A stretch of DNA of 64,000 bases from contig NC_057923.1 in the NCBI RefSeq assembly GCF_018873765.1, positions 11,668,413-11,732,412 on the forward strand. The letters are read 5' to 3'. This document shows, in pieces, positions 37,330-49,260 of the stretch; the stretch's first letter is position 1, and every line of letters starts with the position of its first letter. The position numbers were made by a program, and so were the translations under genes. The DNA comes from Telopea speciosissima. Taxonomy: Eukaryota; Streptophyta; Magnoliopsida; Proteales; Proteaceae. Under the pieces are notes generated by a model, which did no database searches, had not been told where the DNA came from, and was given only the letters and a program-made list of their open reading frames with translations.

Positions 37330-38582
37330 AATTATCACTTTCGACGATATACACCCAAGTATTTGTAAGGATATTGATGTAATATCCCTTCATATGTTTT
37401 AATATAATCCTACTTGTATTAAAGCTCAGGCTGTAAGGGGTAATCTAGTAATTAGTTCATCTGACTTAAACCCTAGTTTCCCTATAAATACTAGCTGGAG
37501 GTAGTAGCCAGGGTATTCCAAACTCGATATTCAGAGTGTAATGCTTTAAGCAACCTTGTGCTTAAACCCTAAACCCTAACAGTACTTACCACTCAGTACC
37601 TATCTAACCTTCTTATAGGTATTTCTATGTTTCATTCTAGTATTTATTTTATCTATTGAGGGCTAATATAAATCTTTATTGAGTGATAACGTGGTTGGTT
37701 GGTAGTTCTTTTTGATCCACCATTGCTTCTTGATCGAGGCAACTTATCAAAAGCAAGTCACGGGGTATGCCTATCTGAAACCCTAAAAAGAAGAAATTGA
37801 AATTGGGGGACAGCCTAATCTCATCCCACAAAAGTGACAAAACATGGTACTTGGTGCTCTACTAATTCTGTCCAACCACTCTCTTTCTCTCCATCTTTTC
37901 CTTCCAAGTTATTAATTTGTCACAGACAAAAAGAGGAACAGAGGAAAATGAATCAGGATCTTTCATTTTAATGGGTAATGTATGAACTTGACCACCTAGT
38001 CACCTACAATACATAAATAACAAACAACTGCTAGTTTGGTTGGTTGGAGGCATTACCGATTAAGTGCATGCCCTTCAGGAGGTCAAGGCATTGACTCTCC
38101 TGGATTGTATCTATGCCATAAAGGCACCCCTTCTACCTCCCCTCCCCCTCCCCCTCCCCCTTCCCCTTGGTAATTATAGGATTCTGTTGGTTGTGTTTCC
38201 TTGTGATGCTACAATAGTTGTAGCACCTAAAATAGAGGAAATATAATTGAATTTAAGCCTGAAATTTTATACTTAGCCAATACAGATCCCTTCCTAAGTT
38301 CCTAGATATCCAATCTGAATTGCCATATCACCCTTCTACATGACCCAATTAGGTGTATAGTCTATAATTCCATGGTAGACTTCACATTACAGGAAAACCT
38401 TTTAATGATCAAGCCGGGGTAGAACATCTTTTGCCCTTCGTGAAAATTTTTTTCTATTCTATTAGATGTTCAAAGCTTTCTTCAACATTTTCAATTTGCA
38501 TCATGTTAAATTAAGCAAAATAGATCTAGATTTAGTATGACAGTGTGAATAATTTATTATCTTCTGTTTGATTTATGGGAGA

Positions 38583-38822
38583 AAGAACATTATCTAGACG
38601 TGTGCAGTGCGTGCTTGGCCTCTGCATCAAGAGCCGTGCAAAATGACCGTTGCACCCCCATGTAAAGGCAGAAATCTCTGAGGACATGATGGTCATTTCG
38701 CATGACCCTGTGTGCGCCCCCATGTAAAGGCAGAAACCCTTGAGGACATGATGGTCATTTTGCATGACCTTGTGTCTGGGCACAGAGCCCACACGCCACG
38801 CATGACCAGGTAGCATTCTCTT
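38583..38822. mobile_element. MITE with internal 62-bp tandem repeat
   Basis: The ends GAAAGAACATTATCTAGACGTG and CATGACCAGGTAGCATTCTC form imperfect inverted repeats of the same kind as at 26562-26726. Inside, a 62-bp unit containing CCCCATGTAAAGGCAGAAA and GGACATGATGGTCATTT is present twice in tandem (38640-38768). Confidence 0.55.
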
Positions 38823-39008
38823 TCCCTTGATTTATAATGTTTATTTCATTTAAAAAAGAATTTTTTTGACACCCCCAAGTTATCAAATGATTTTTTTACC
38901 TTTTTAGTGTACTACACATTTCTTTCAATGAAAATAAAACTTGTCATTTCACATGTGTATTCAAATTTTGGAGAAAAGTTTCATGCATGGGATGCAGGGG
39001 CCACGCCC

Positions 39009-39178
39009 AGACACATTGGGGGTGAAAATGACCGCCCCACCCTCATGAATGGCAGAATTTCCACCCCCAATGTGCCAGCGCATACTATCGTTAGACACAT
39101 TGGGAGGTGGAATGACTGCCCCGCCCCCATGAATGGTGAAATTTTCGCCCCCAATGTGCCAACGTGCTCACTATCATT
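39009..39178. repeat. Two tandem 84-bp fold-back units
   Basis: Each unit starts with ACACATTGGG and ends with CCCCCAATGTGCC, so each can fold on itself. The two copies begin near 39011 and 39095. The internal GAATGACCGCCCC / ATGAATGGCAGAATTT text resembles parts of 26870-26920 and 23590-23650, so this is a dispersed family. Confidence 0.6.
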
Positions 39179-39233
39179 GGTTGACGCGCGCATGTAGCCC
39201 CTATGCTCCCATGTAGAGAACAATTCCCCTCAA

Positions 39234-39412
39234 ATTTTTTGGACCAATTTCCCTCCACCCACGATGAATAGGATCTCATTCACCGAGGGGAGAGAGAGGG
39301 CGGGAATGCGTATCGAGAGGGTATTTTGGAAAATACTAAAACCCTGGGAGGGGTTCGTGAACCCTAGGATGGTGGGTGAACCATCCTCTATGGGGAGGAA
39401 AACTTTGTCCAA
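39234..39412. repeat. Short dispersed repeat, inverse of 24525-24660
   Basis: GTGAACCCTAGGATGGTGGG followed by GAGGAAAACTTTGTCC matches the complement of 24525-24660, with the GAGAGGGTATTTTGG segment also shared. There is no coding content. Confidence 0.6.
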
Positions 39413-40297
39413 TTTTTTAAAATGACATGAAGATATCAATATCAAATAATATAAAAAATTGAAAAACTCTTTTTTACTCTAACTTATACAATTTAAGGAA
39501 TTTTACCAAAAAGAAAAAGAACTTTAGGAGTAAGACAAGGAGGTAATCAAAATAATGTTACATGTTATACGTATATCTACTTAAAATAAAAAAATAAAAA
39601 AAAAATTAATGTAAAATAAGGAAGTAACCTTTTTTTTATTGCACCTTATATGTTATTACTAAATGTTCTTTAAGTCGGAAAAAAAGTTTCAAAATAATTT
39701 GCGTCATTATTTTTACACATTTTTTAGTACATACGTGAAATGACAGATATCTATTCTCGTTGAAAAAAAAAAATGTACTATATTATTAAAGGACCAAGCT
39801 TTTATGCATAGTAATATACGATACACAGTCGTGTCTTTCAACTGTCGGATTGGGATAGGGACGAAAATATAAGAATATATCTCTTCTCTCTCCCTTTCAT
39901 CAGTTGAACGCATGACCATGCATAAAACCTTTTTTACAATCTATGGGTAAAAAAATAAAATTATAAATTATTTGGTACCTTAAAGAGTATCAATAAGAAA
40001 ATGAGTAAACATCTAGTAGACCCCTAGGTTTGTTCACCTATCTTGTAGCTCCCCAATAATTAAAAATTTACTTACAGATCCATATGACAGACAGAATACT
40101 TATTCCGTTACAGTCAATAGGTCAAAAGTAAAGGAGACAAGTTTCCAACACTTGCCATTCCAATCCGCTATTATTTGTCATGCATAAGTTTAGTTGGTGC
40201 TCAAGCTGAGTGGACATGATTGTCCACTATAACAATTCAAAAATCATTTGAAAGTTGATTATATTTTATTTGGGGAAGCAGTTTTCTGTACAGGAGT

Positions 40298-40414
40298 GTG
40301 GCCTACGCCAGCACTCCCATGTGTCTATCTCTCTCTTCCTTAAAAAAAGGGGCAGAGATGTCTTTTCACATGGGAGGAGAGAGATAGACTCATGGGAGTG
40401 CTGGCGTAGGCCAC
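40298..40414. mobile_element. 117-bp hairpin with 38-bp near-perfect arms
   Basis: The arm at 40298-40335 (GTGGCCTACGCCAGCACTCC onward) is repeated in reverse complement at 40377-40414 with a single mismatch (GTG versus GAG). The loop is about 41 bp. The flanking text GTTTTCTGTAC / GGACAAAGAACTTT also pairs loosely, so the full element may be about 40280-40430. It is most likely a young MITE. Confidence 0.8.
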
Positions 40415-41654
40415 AGTCTCGGACAAAGAACTTTTTCCTTTTATTTGATATGGCACCCCATAAAAGATATATTTTGTCTGAAATTTTTGGACAGTTAAAG
40501 AAAAGAAATGAGGAGAATAAATAGAATGTACCAATAAATGTTGACACAAATAATGCCTATCATCCTAGTTATAGAAATAGATGATATCATTAAGGTTTAA
40601 AAACCCAGAATTAGGGATTGGATCAATCTGAATCGGTCAAAATTATGGTCAGACTCAGTCGATTTCGATACAGACTAGTCCAACTCCGTATCAACTGGTC
40701 TTATCCGATTTTTAAATCCCTGGATATCGTGGAAACCATTATGAGGATATTGATGCCTCCAACTTTTCCATACTTAGTAATGTTATTTTTTTTAATGTAA
40801 TTTCATTTATATAAAGTAAAATGAAATATAATAGTCAAATATGGAATGATTTGAAATTAGTGACATAATCATATAGAATAATGAAGGTAAAAGTTTCTTT
40901 TTAAGTTATAAAAATCTTCACTTTTCTTATCTTTAATTTCCCAACCATAATAAAAAAATATATAATTCAAAATGATTCATGTTATATATGTCGCGAATTC
41001 TTGCACCTGTGTCGAAGAAGGACCTGCTCCGACATTTTTTGTGGCGACTCAAATGAAACTTTTTTTGAGATCTATGATTGTAGCAGAGGGCTTGGGCCTA
41101 GCCCATTCACCCCCACGGTACAATTCGACGCAATCCGATGGAAGAGTATCTATATTCTTTACCCGTCTTATTGTAAAGATGATATAGACTTTAGGGTTTT
41201 CGATTTAAGATTTCTTGGAGAGAACAATATATACTGCCGTTTTTAGGTGTTCTTGAGAGATCTCCATTGTAACTTTCTCCGATTTACATAGTCAAACATC
41301 TTCAGCTTTGCCCGTGAACATAGCACACCATACTGGTGTGTGAACCACGTTAAATCTCCGTGTCTTCTTGCTTTGTTTTCATTTTTGTTTGTGTTTTGTT
41401 TGGTGCTTGTTCTAAAAGGTCTTATGGTTTAGTTGGACACAGGTGACCAATCTACTAGGTGGTTTGTCTAACCTAACCCACACTTGAATGGTCGACCTTA
41501 GTTGAGCATGGTTCAAAATATAGTATTGGAGAGGCCAAGACCGATATCATATTAGTGTAACGTTTCGTCGTAAGGGTAAATATATACATAAAAATAAGAG
41601 CAAAAATATTCGATAAAACTCAATATGTATCCGTATACCGATATTTAAAACCAT

Positions 41655-43157
41655 GCAGTGGAGTGCATGTTTCGGTTCCATTTTTTTAAACTATGGTCTT
41701 ATCTTCAGGAGAGTACAGTCTACAGTGAACCCCATTCATGGATCTATCGCGTTGGTTACAAGGTTTTAAAATTCGAAATCCGGAACGGTCAGAGAGTATT
41801 CTTATCTGAATCGGATTGGAATCGACCTGAATCGGTTTAGAAATAAAAAATTTAAGTTATTCTATGTTAAAAACCGAATCGGTTTAAGAATCGAGAATTG
41901 ATTTATGAATTAGATCGATTCAAGATGATTTATAAAGAAAATGACTAAGAATAGGTCGATCCGATTCCGATTCAGAAAACAACGATTAGAATCGATGGAA
42001 ATTGGGAACGGTGTCAGCCGATTCACAGATCCGATTCCCGATTTTTAAAACGTTGGTTGATTATGAACTCGGTTTTTCAATTACTCCATTATTTTTGGGA
42101 GAGAGTCTCCTACGCTCAAAGTTTGGGGGGGTTCTGGTGGGTGTTAAAGTTCATTCTGAATCGGTCAGACCGATTAAACTGATCGATCCAAGTTGGACCA
42201 ATCGAACCGTTATAGGTTTGGTTTTGGATTAGAGTTTTATAGAACGGATAAAACTGAAATTGAACCAGTTGGATTAAATGCACTGACCGGAATCAAAACA
42301 GACTAAATCCGATACAAATTTGAGACCAAGTCAATTGTAATCCGAAAACAAACCAAAACCCCAAAAACCTAGGATTTTCCCATTAAATTCTTTATGTATA
42401 CATGTAAACACAAAATCGGATCGAAGCAAACCCGATAGTAAGTCAATTACAAATCGGCAACAAAAAATCAATAAAAATTGGATCAAATCAGACCGAAATC
42501 TAAATGAAAAAACTTCCTTATTTATTTGTTTTGGGCTGAGTCAGTAACAAACTGAAACCAACTCAACCCATTCAAAACCGGACCAAACCGATTCAACCCT
42601 TACAAACGGTTCACTGTCAGCGTGAAAATCTTTTGCCTACCAAGCTACGTCGATCATTTGATTCTGATAGTGCCTGATTCGAAATTCCAATGCTTAAAAA
42701 AGAGTGTGAACCACCGAAACCTGAGGTTGAGAGATCCTGGGTGGGCCAGTGTGGATTCGGTTTGGTAACCAAGAAAAATTAAATTGGGTCACTTTCCAGG
42801 GCTTTTCTGTAGTTTGGTTTGTCTCTGTGTACTATTTACTTTCCAAAAAGTATGTAAATGAAATGGATAGTATGTGAAGGAAATGGATTCTTAACCCATA
42901 AGAAACAAATCCCATACCTTTAATCAACTTTAATTGCTTCTTAATTTGTTGGGATTTGGGACATGCATTGTAGTTGGTAGAAAGCTTAAAAAAATGTTGA
43001 ATCCCAATTTCCAAATCATTCTCTCACTAATTGTGGAGGGGGACGATGTAGAAGAACTATCATTCATAATTAAGGTCCCACAGATTATGATCAGAAACCA
43101 TTACTTTGAAATCTTTTGGAGATAAGTGGTAGAAATTGTACATCAAGAGTTCAAGTA
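41655..43157. repeat. Duplicated block, copy A, left part
   Basis: Collinear with 55320-56690: the GGTTCCATTTTTTTAAACTATG region, GGGAGAGAGTCTCCTAC, a hAT-like element (42137-42602 against 55523-55991), CAAGCTACGTCGATCATTTG, GGTTGAGAGATCCTGGGTGG and AAGAAACAAATCCCATACC all recur in the same order with scattered substitutions and indels. The right part of copy A resumes after the LTR element near 53466. Confidence 0.75.
42137..42602. mobile_element. Degenerate hAT-like MITE inside block copy A
   Basis: The ends GTGGGTGTTAAAGTTC and AACCCTTA correspond to the better preserved TAAGGGTGTCAAAG...CACACCCTTA of 55523-55991. The interior is full of CCGATT and AACCGAT subterminal repeats typical of hAT MITEs. 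Present in both block copies, so it was there before the duplication. Confidence 0.6.
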
Positions 43158-43166
43158 TGATATATG

Positions 43167-43350
43167 GGATTGAGCTCATCTCCAGGGAGTCCAGCACCCA
43201 GGGAGTGCCCAGGGGTCATCCAGTCATTGGACTGCCGCACACAGTTTGACGGTTGACTGTGCACACGATGGGATGTGTGCAGCATAGCCAGCTGTTGGAT
43301 GCCCCCTGGCACTCTTTAGGCACTAGGCTTCCTAGAGAGGAGCTAGATCC
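43167..43350. mobile_element. MULE-type MITE with 9-bp target duplication
   Basis: Long inverted repeats of about 60 bp: left GGATTGAGCTCATCTCC onward, right complement GGATCTAGCTCCTCTC onward, continuing through CACCCAGGGAGTGCCC against GCACTCTTTAGGCAC. It is flanked by TGATATATG at 43158-43166 and 43351-43359. A 9-bp duplication and long inverted repeats indicate Mutator-like transposition. The sister block has an empty site at about 56675-56695. Confidence 0.85.
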
Positions 43351-43477
43351 TGATATATGGGAGAGGGTTCTGTAAGCAAGTAGGTTATTCTACTTCTTCT
43401 CATTAATTATCTAATTTTTTTTTTAAATAAAAAAAGAATTTTAATCCCATGTGAAAAGGCGCAATGTACGCCTTAGG

Positions 43478-46352
43478 TGTCACACCCCTATCCCGACAAG
43501 GGATAAAATACAATATCAGGGTATGATTGGGGTGACACGCGTCATCCCACCTCACCGCCAGGATCTCGATGCAGTGGCCAACTCACAGTCATAAACCAAT
43601 ATTATAATACAATAATATTAGAGTGCGAAAGATAAAGGAATATTACATTTCCAACGGTCATAAAATAAGCGGAAGCGTTTACAGTAGTTACCTCATGTTC
43701 ACACGGCTAAGTGATACATAAATAGTTTGGATGGATATCCCGAATGATCACAGCATAACTACCCCAAAACAAGTATAACAATAAATATTTATATAAGGCA
43801 CGTGGCTAAAAAAAACAAAAGAAGGGAACAAGTCCCAAGTATCAATACACCGTAGGCACAATCATCATGGGCAACAATCGCCATGATCCTCGACCACGGT
43901 CTCTGGCTCCCACAAGAATCATCCGCATCCAAATCTAAAAAGAATGTGTACAGGGGTTAGCTCCACCGAGCTAGTGAGAGAGAAAAGGGGATGCACAATC
44001 ACAAATAGTCCATGGTGCATGCTTATTATTAATTCATTTACCACCTAACACACAATGCTAAGTCAATGGGTATATGCTCATCGCAATAACTCGGGAAGAC
44101 ATTGTGGATCCTTCCATTCTCACCACAATGCAACCTCAATTATTACTATGGAGCCCGCCGTCGTAGTCATCACCACCCCGAGGCGGAGACCCGATAACCA
44201 TTACTACCCCTGGCCTGGCCTCTCTAACTCTCCACGCGCGCAGGTGCTCGCTACCCAACACCTAAACCCCTGTTGGTAAGGGTCGTAGCATAGGAGCCGA
44301 GCCATTTACCACCTAACACACAATGCTAAGTCAATGGGTATATGCTATCGCAATAACTCGGGAAGACATTGTGGATCCTTCCATTCTCACCACAATGCAA
44401 CCTCAATTATTACTATGGAGCCGCGCCGGTCGTAGTCATCACCACCCGAGGCGGACCCGATAACCATTACTACCCCTGGCCTGGCCTCTCTAACTCTCCA
44501 CAGCGCGGTGCTCGGCTACCCAACACCTAAACCCCCTGTTGGTAAGGCTCGTAGCATAGGGAACCGAGCCTAACCACGGATATACTACATGAATCCTATC
44601 GTGTTGAGAGGTACATCCGGGTGTGTCAACGTCCCATTCCATCTAACACCGGTACCAAGACAACACGGCGCATACGAGCAAGAATGAGATGCAATATACA
44701 ATTCCACGTATACGGGGTTCCGGTGCCGTACTTCCGACCGTAACCCAACACAAATCCATATCATCCAAATCATCATCATCGAATAAGAATAAATGCAAAT
44801 ATGCAATCATGCTTGAATGATAATGTCACAATATAATTCATAAATGCATGAATAAGCAATAGTAAACAAGCTCAACATCACCCAAACCCACTCACCAATT
44901 ACTTCAAATGGAGTTTGTATAAGCGCAACGATTCCCGCTCAAAATCACCCCATTGCACATATGTTGGCGCCTATGGAAGTGAATAAGAGTGTGAGAGAGT
45001 GTAGGGGAGGCCTCATAGAGAAACCCCATAGTTTACATAAGTTATAAGCCTTAAAAATTGCATCGGAGGCAACGTCGGACTCAGAGGCTTGCCTCCGACC
45101 TTGCCTCCGACCTTCCCTGCAGCTCGGGACACATCGGAGGCAAACATCGGACTCACGCAGTCTTGCCTCCGATGCAACCCAAGTGTGATTTCAAGGTCTT
45201 TAAAAGCCCGGGGTTGTCCCATTTGGTTCTCTAAGCCTCAAGGGACAAGGGAGGGGTGTCTTAGAGTCTATTTGGGTCTTAGAAACACCCAACATTCAAA
45301 GATTTAAGGGGGTTTAAAGGATCAAAAGCTCAAAAATCCAGATTTGGGGTTTTCTTTGGTGGTTGAAGCTTTAGAATCAAATAGATTCAAAGAGGTCAAA
45401 ATAGAGGTCTTAATAGGATTGTAATGAAAATAGGAAAGCATCCTACAAGGGAAACTACACATGACTCGAGCTAACCCTTTGGGTTTCAAAAGAAATCCCC
45501 ATCTTGGGGCTGCAACCAAAGAACCACCCAAGCTCAAGCGAGCAAGGGGGAAAGAGAGAAAAAGGGGGAAAAGGGGCACTTGGCTTACTGGTCCGAGATA
45601 CACAAGATGTGCCCTCTTTAAAGCTCCAAACCCAGCAGCCATTTCCTTCTTCTTCTTCCCTTCCTTCTCCTTCTTCTCCTCCTTGCCGCCTCCTCTCTTC
45701 AAAGCTCTCCTCTCCTTTTCACGATTAGGTTAGGAAAGAAAAGAAAAAGAAAGACTAAGGAATAGTCTTACCCCTCTCTCTCATATAGAAAATCACTTTT
45801 ATTGGCCTATTTGGATAAGGCCTCATAAGTGTAGGCTAGGGTCTGTTTGGATAGGGTCAAACAACCATTCATCCCTACACAAGCTTTAAAATCCCTAATT
45901 TGGGCCCCAAGGCCCACATAAGGTCAAGTTAATAAAAAGGGGTAAGGGTAGGGTCAAACATGACAGGGCACCAATAGTACCTTAGCCATAGGGTCTCACC
46001 CACAAGGGTCCTTGTCGCGACATTGGATGCGGGGTCGGAGGCGCCCGAGTAACCTTGCCTCCGATGCGAGTAGGAAGGTGGTTCCCACCATAAGAGGTCG
46101 GGGCCTTTGGACCACACTTCGAGGGCTTTGAGAGGGCAATAAGCACACAACAAAATTTGGTCAACTACTTACCCCCGACATGTCAAGGTGCAACCTCCGT
46201 GGTCCCGACTAGTTTCCACAGGCAACCTCGTACTATGGTCAATATAGTGGGTTTGACCACCGGTGAGAACAACTCACCGGCATACGTGGCGTGATAACTA
46301 CACGTCACGGGAAGAATTAATAATTAATTATACTCCCGGTGCGGGTATAACA
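43478..46352 (-). repeat. 3' LTR of the minus-strand element (left copy)
   Basis: About 2.87 kb. Contains an internal tandem duplication of about 268 bp (starting near 44041 and 44309), a cluster of ATCGGAGGCAA and TTGCCTCCGAT dyads at 45058-45177, a (CTT)n-rich purine/pyrimidine tract near 45648-45690, and ATTAATAATTAATTA near its outer end. Open frames inside it appear in both LTRs and look incidental. Confidence 0.92.
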
Positions 46353-46395
46353 TTCTCCCCACCTTACAAGAAATTTCGTCCCCGAAATTTGAGGC
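46353..46395 (-). other. Polypurine tract and conserved chromovirus 3' motif
   Basis: On the minus strand, AATTTCGGGGACGAAATTTC is followed by TTGTAAGGTGGGGAGAA, abutting the LTR start TGTTATACCC. In the known cycle this tract primes plus-strand DNA synthesis. The AATTTCGGGGACGAAATTT motif is well known just upstream of the 3' LTR in Tekay and related chromoviruses. Confidence 0.85.
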
Positions 46396-49260
46396 GCCTA
46401 GGGTCTCAAGTGATAAGGGCTGTTGGATAACAACATCCCAAGTCACCCACATCTTAAACTAAGTCAAAGGTCGGGTCAAGATGAGGCGGTGCCTACATGT
46501 CACCGCAAGTCGGGTTCCACAATTCTCTTTTCCTTACGGGTCACATTACCACGGGGTGTGGTTCACAATAACCCTAGGAAAACGGGGTTCCAACTACTAA
46601 GTTAAGTCTCAAGGAACAAAGGTTCCCTAGATCTTCCGGACCAGGTGATACCACTCTAGCCTTCACTACTCTGGTCATTCTTGGGTTACGAGGATTTAAC
46701 CGTCCATGACCCAACATAGGGTTTACATTCTGAAGGCTTTAACATCTGGTTGTCTCATTACCTAACCCAACTTTAGAATGATTTGGAATATTGATGGAAT
46801 CTCCTATTGTTCACTCCCGATGGGAGGAACGCATTTGGTGATCCATTACCCCATTCATATCTGTCGTTGGAGAAGGTCTTGTTACATCCCTCGAGTTTGA
46901 GCTTTCACAACCTTTAAACCTACTACACGTTATCCCGGGGAAGAGTCCACATCAGTCCTCTTTCGAGAACCAATAACCCTTCAATAGTTTTGGTCCAAGT
47001 CAACTCTTCAAGCAAGTCTCAATAAATTAACCTATTCGGTCATTAAATTCATTATTCATTACCCTAAGGTTTGGTCAACCAAGGTCGGGCTCCAACTAGT
47101 TTCACAGAAGGTCGAGGTAAGTCATACTTATAGTACCGAGAGAATCACTCTAGTCACACAAGTCCAAGGTTCTAAGGGATATCTATATATATATTTATCA
47201 CACCAATATGTAGGCATAGATTCAATAATTACATTCAAATTCCTATGGACATATCGTCATCTAGGTCAATCCACCGAACAAGAAGTTCTCGTGTACGGTT
47301 CGCTAAGTCTTTTCTTTGGAAAGTCGAATCACGGTGTAGGACTTTCTCTATGAGTCTAAACAAGGTTTGGATGGACCAAGTAAAGTCCAAATAGAGTCAT
47401 CACTAGCTTGAGGTGTTATGAGTGACTTCCAAATACACGTGACCTTCATGGCTTACTCAAATAAACAGCCCAAACCAGCCTATTACTTTCCTTTTCTAGT
47501 ACCTACCCACGGGTTTAGATTCTACGCACCCCCTTAAGGGTCTCTACCCGCATAGATTTAGGTTTCCCTATCCATAAGGTTTGAGTCCTTACATTCATAG
47601 GGTCTAAGGATCTTCATCCTCAAGGGTAACTCTTCTCCTTTTAGGTAAGAGAGGAGTCACAAGGTTACCAATGCTGCTAGTTCTTATTAGTGGCCCGATC
47701 CATACAAGTCCTAACCTCTTTCAATTTTTTAGGTATTAACTAGACTCATGTGGTCCCCACAAATGGGTCACACAACAGGTGTCCGATCTAGGGTATAGGC
47801 ACAAGATCATCACATATAGGTGTGGTCAAAAGGTCTCCAAAATAGGCTCAAAATCTTAAAAGAAAATCGGGTGGACTCACGAGCGACGTCGGCACTCGGG
47901 TGCATTCGTGGCTCCTCCGTGAAAATAGGTAGAGCGGACTAACGGGCGGATGTGGAATGCAAATCCGTTCGTTCGTCCGGTCTGAAGTCTCAAAGGCCGA
48001 GAGAGTTGAAGTCAAACGGATCTACGGATGGACGCATGAGTGTGGATCCGTTCGTTGATCCGCACGTTTTAAAATGATAATTTTAAGTTTTATGCGGAGC
48101 GGATTCACGATAAGTGGCTTCGCTCGTTCGGTCATTTGCAGAAATTTAACATAACAGAGCCGCAAGTTTTAAAACTCACTTTTGGCTCCAAAAAAGGAAC
48201 ATAACCGCAGGGAGAAAAAGCTCTGAGGGACTTCCGTTCAAGCTTCCCTTGGGTGGTTTTCTTGTAATCTTAAGCCTCAAGGTTTAACTCTCACTTGTTC
48301 AAGATATGGCTTTCTTCCCATTCCTACTTTCTCTTTTCTTGGATTTGGGATGAATCATTTCAAGTTGTGATCATGTCTTGACTTTGCTTGTAATACCATG
48401 ACCATGTACACCAAATCCATGCCAAACCGATTGGAACTAGGGTTTTGGGTGTAAATCAAGTCCTATTTGATCGATGGCACTAAGTTGTTGGATCCTTGTT
48501 TGATTATTGCATCTTTTATAAATTTTCAAGTCTTTGCAAGCATTTTAGAGATTGTTGCTATGTTTGTCAAGTCTAGTTGAATTTTACTAGGATTATGTTT
48601 AGGTTTTGGTTGTGGTAAAGTCCTCAATTCACAATATTTTGGGAAAACTCTCCAAGTTCAAATCTAATTTTTTTTTTTTTACATGCCATAAAATCTCATA
48701 GAAAATTATCATATTGTCTTATCTTCAAACATATTTTCTTGTATACATGATTGTTGATAAAATCCTTAGAATATTTCATCTTCTCTTTTGCCATATTTGA
48801 TTCGGTCTTACTAGATAGGGCTTAGCTTACATTCTCTGAGTTGTCACAAACCATATTTACTTGTTTTCCAAGATTCAAACTTCCAACCACAAAATCTGAA
48901 AAAATTTCTTTGAAGTTCAAGGCATGCTCCATGATCGAACAAGTCTACTTCTTGTTTGAACTTACTACTTTGTATAAAATATCATGTCCTAGGCATAATA
49001 TGACCATGAATCTTCATTACTTATCATGTCATTCACATAATGGCCATGCCTTCCCTTTTTCCCAACTTCTTAGATCACAATTGGATAAAATCAGAATTTT
49101 CTAGCCTAAGAATCCTGCTGTAATTCAATTTGCTTTGAAAGGAAAATCAAGGGCTAGGTTTTGAACTTCACAACCTTACATTGATCATCTACTTAGGCCT
49201 TAACATTCAAGGTATTACTTTGCTATCTACTTGGCTTTTGGCTGCAGGTTAAAACAATCA
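46396..49260. other. Non-coding interior of the LTR element
   Basis: About 2.9 kb without a long frame on either strand. The segment 47870-48080 has repeated CGGACTMACGGGCGGA and CCGTTCGTTCGTCCGG-type text of higher GC. From 48260 the composition becomes T-rich on the plus strand, as in a leader or intron for the antisense frame that follows. No retroviral domain is recognised. Confidence 0.6.

Larger units (their letters stand above)
36385..43477. other. Gene-free region from DXR to the LTR retrotransposon
   Basis: I see no gene. After the DXR 3' UTR there are a GC-rich palindromic segment (36890-37101), an Au SINE fragment (37239-37329), a MITE with internal duplication (38583-38822), a tandem fold-back repeat (39009-39178), a hairpin (40298-40414), degenerate GATTCGGAATCGG islands (40600-42060), the left part of a duplicated block (about 41655-43157) and a MULE MITE (43167-43350). 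Around 37377-37600 a TATAAATA with downstream leader-like sequence and CCCTAAACCCTAA could be an old LTR, but I could not find its ends. Nothing is recognised at 37610-38560 and 39420-40250. Confidence 0.55.

Noticed and set aside
37560-37580. Telomere-like CCCTAAACCCTAA
   Set aside because: Only about two units, probably chance or part of an old LTR leader; not an interstitial telomere array.
44055-45733. Several open frames of 60-126 codons inside the LTRs, on both strands, such as 45322-45702
   Set aside because: They recur in both LTRs with indels that shift their frames, are rich in low-complexity Lys/Glu or Pro/Ser text, and show no protein family. They are non-coding LTR sequence.
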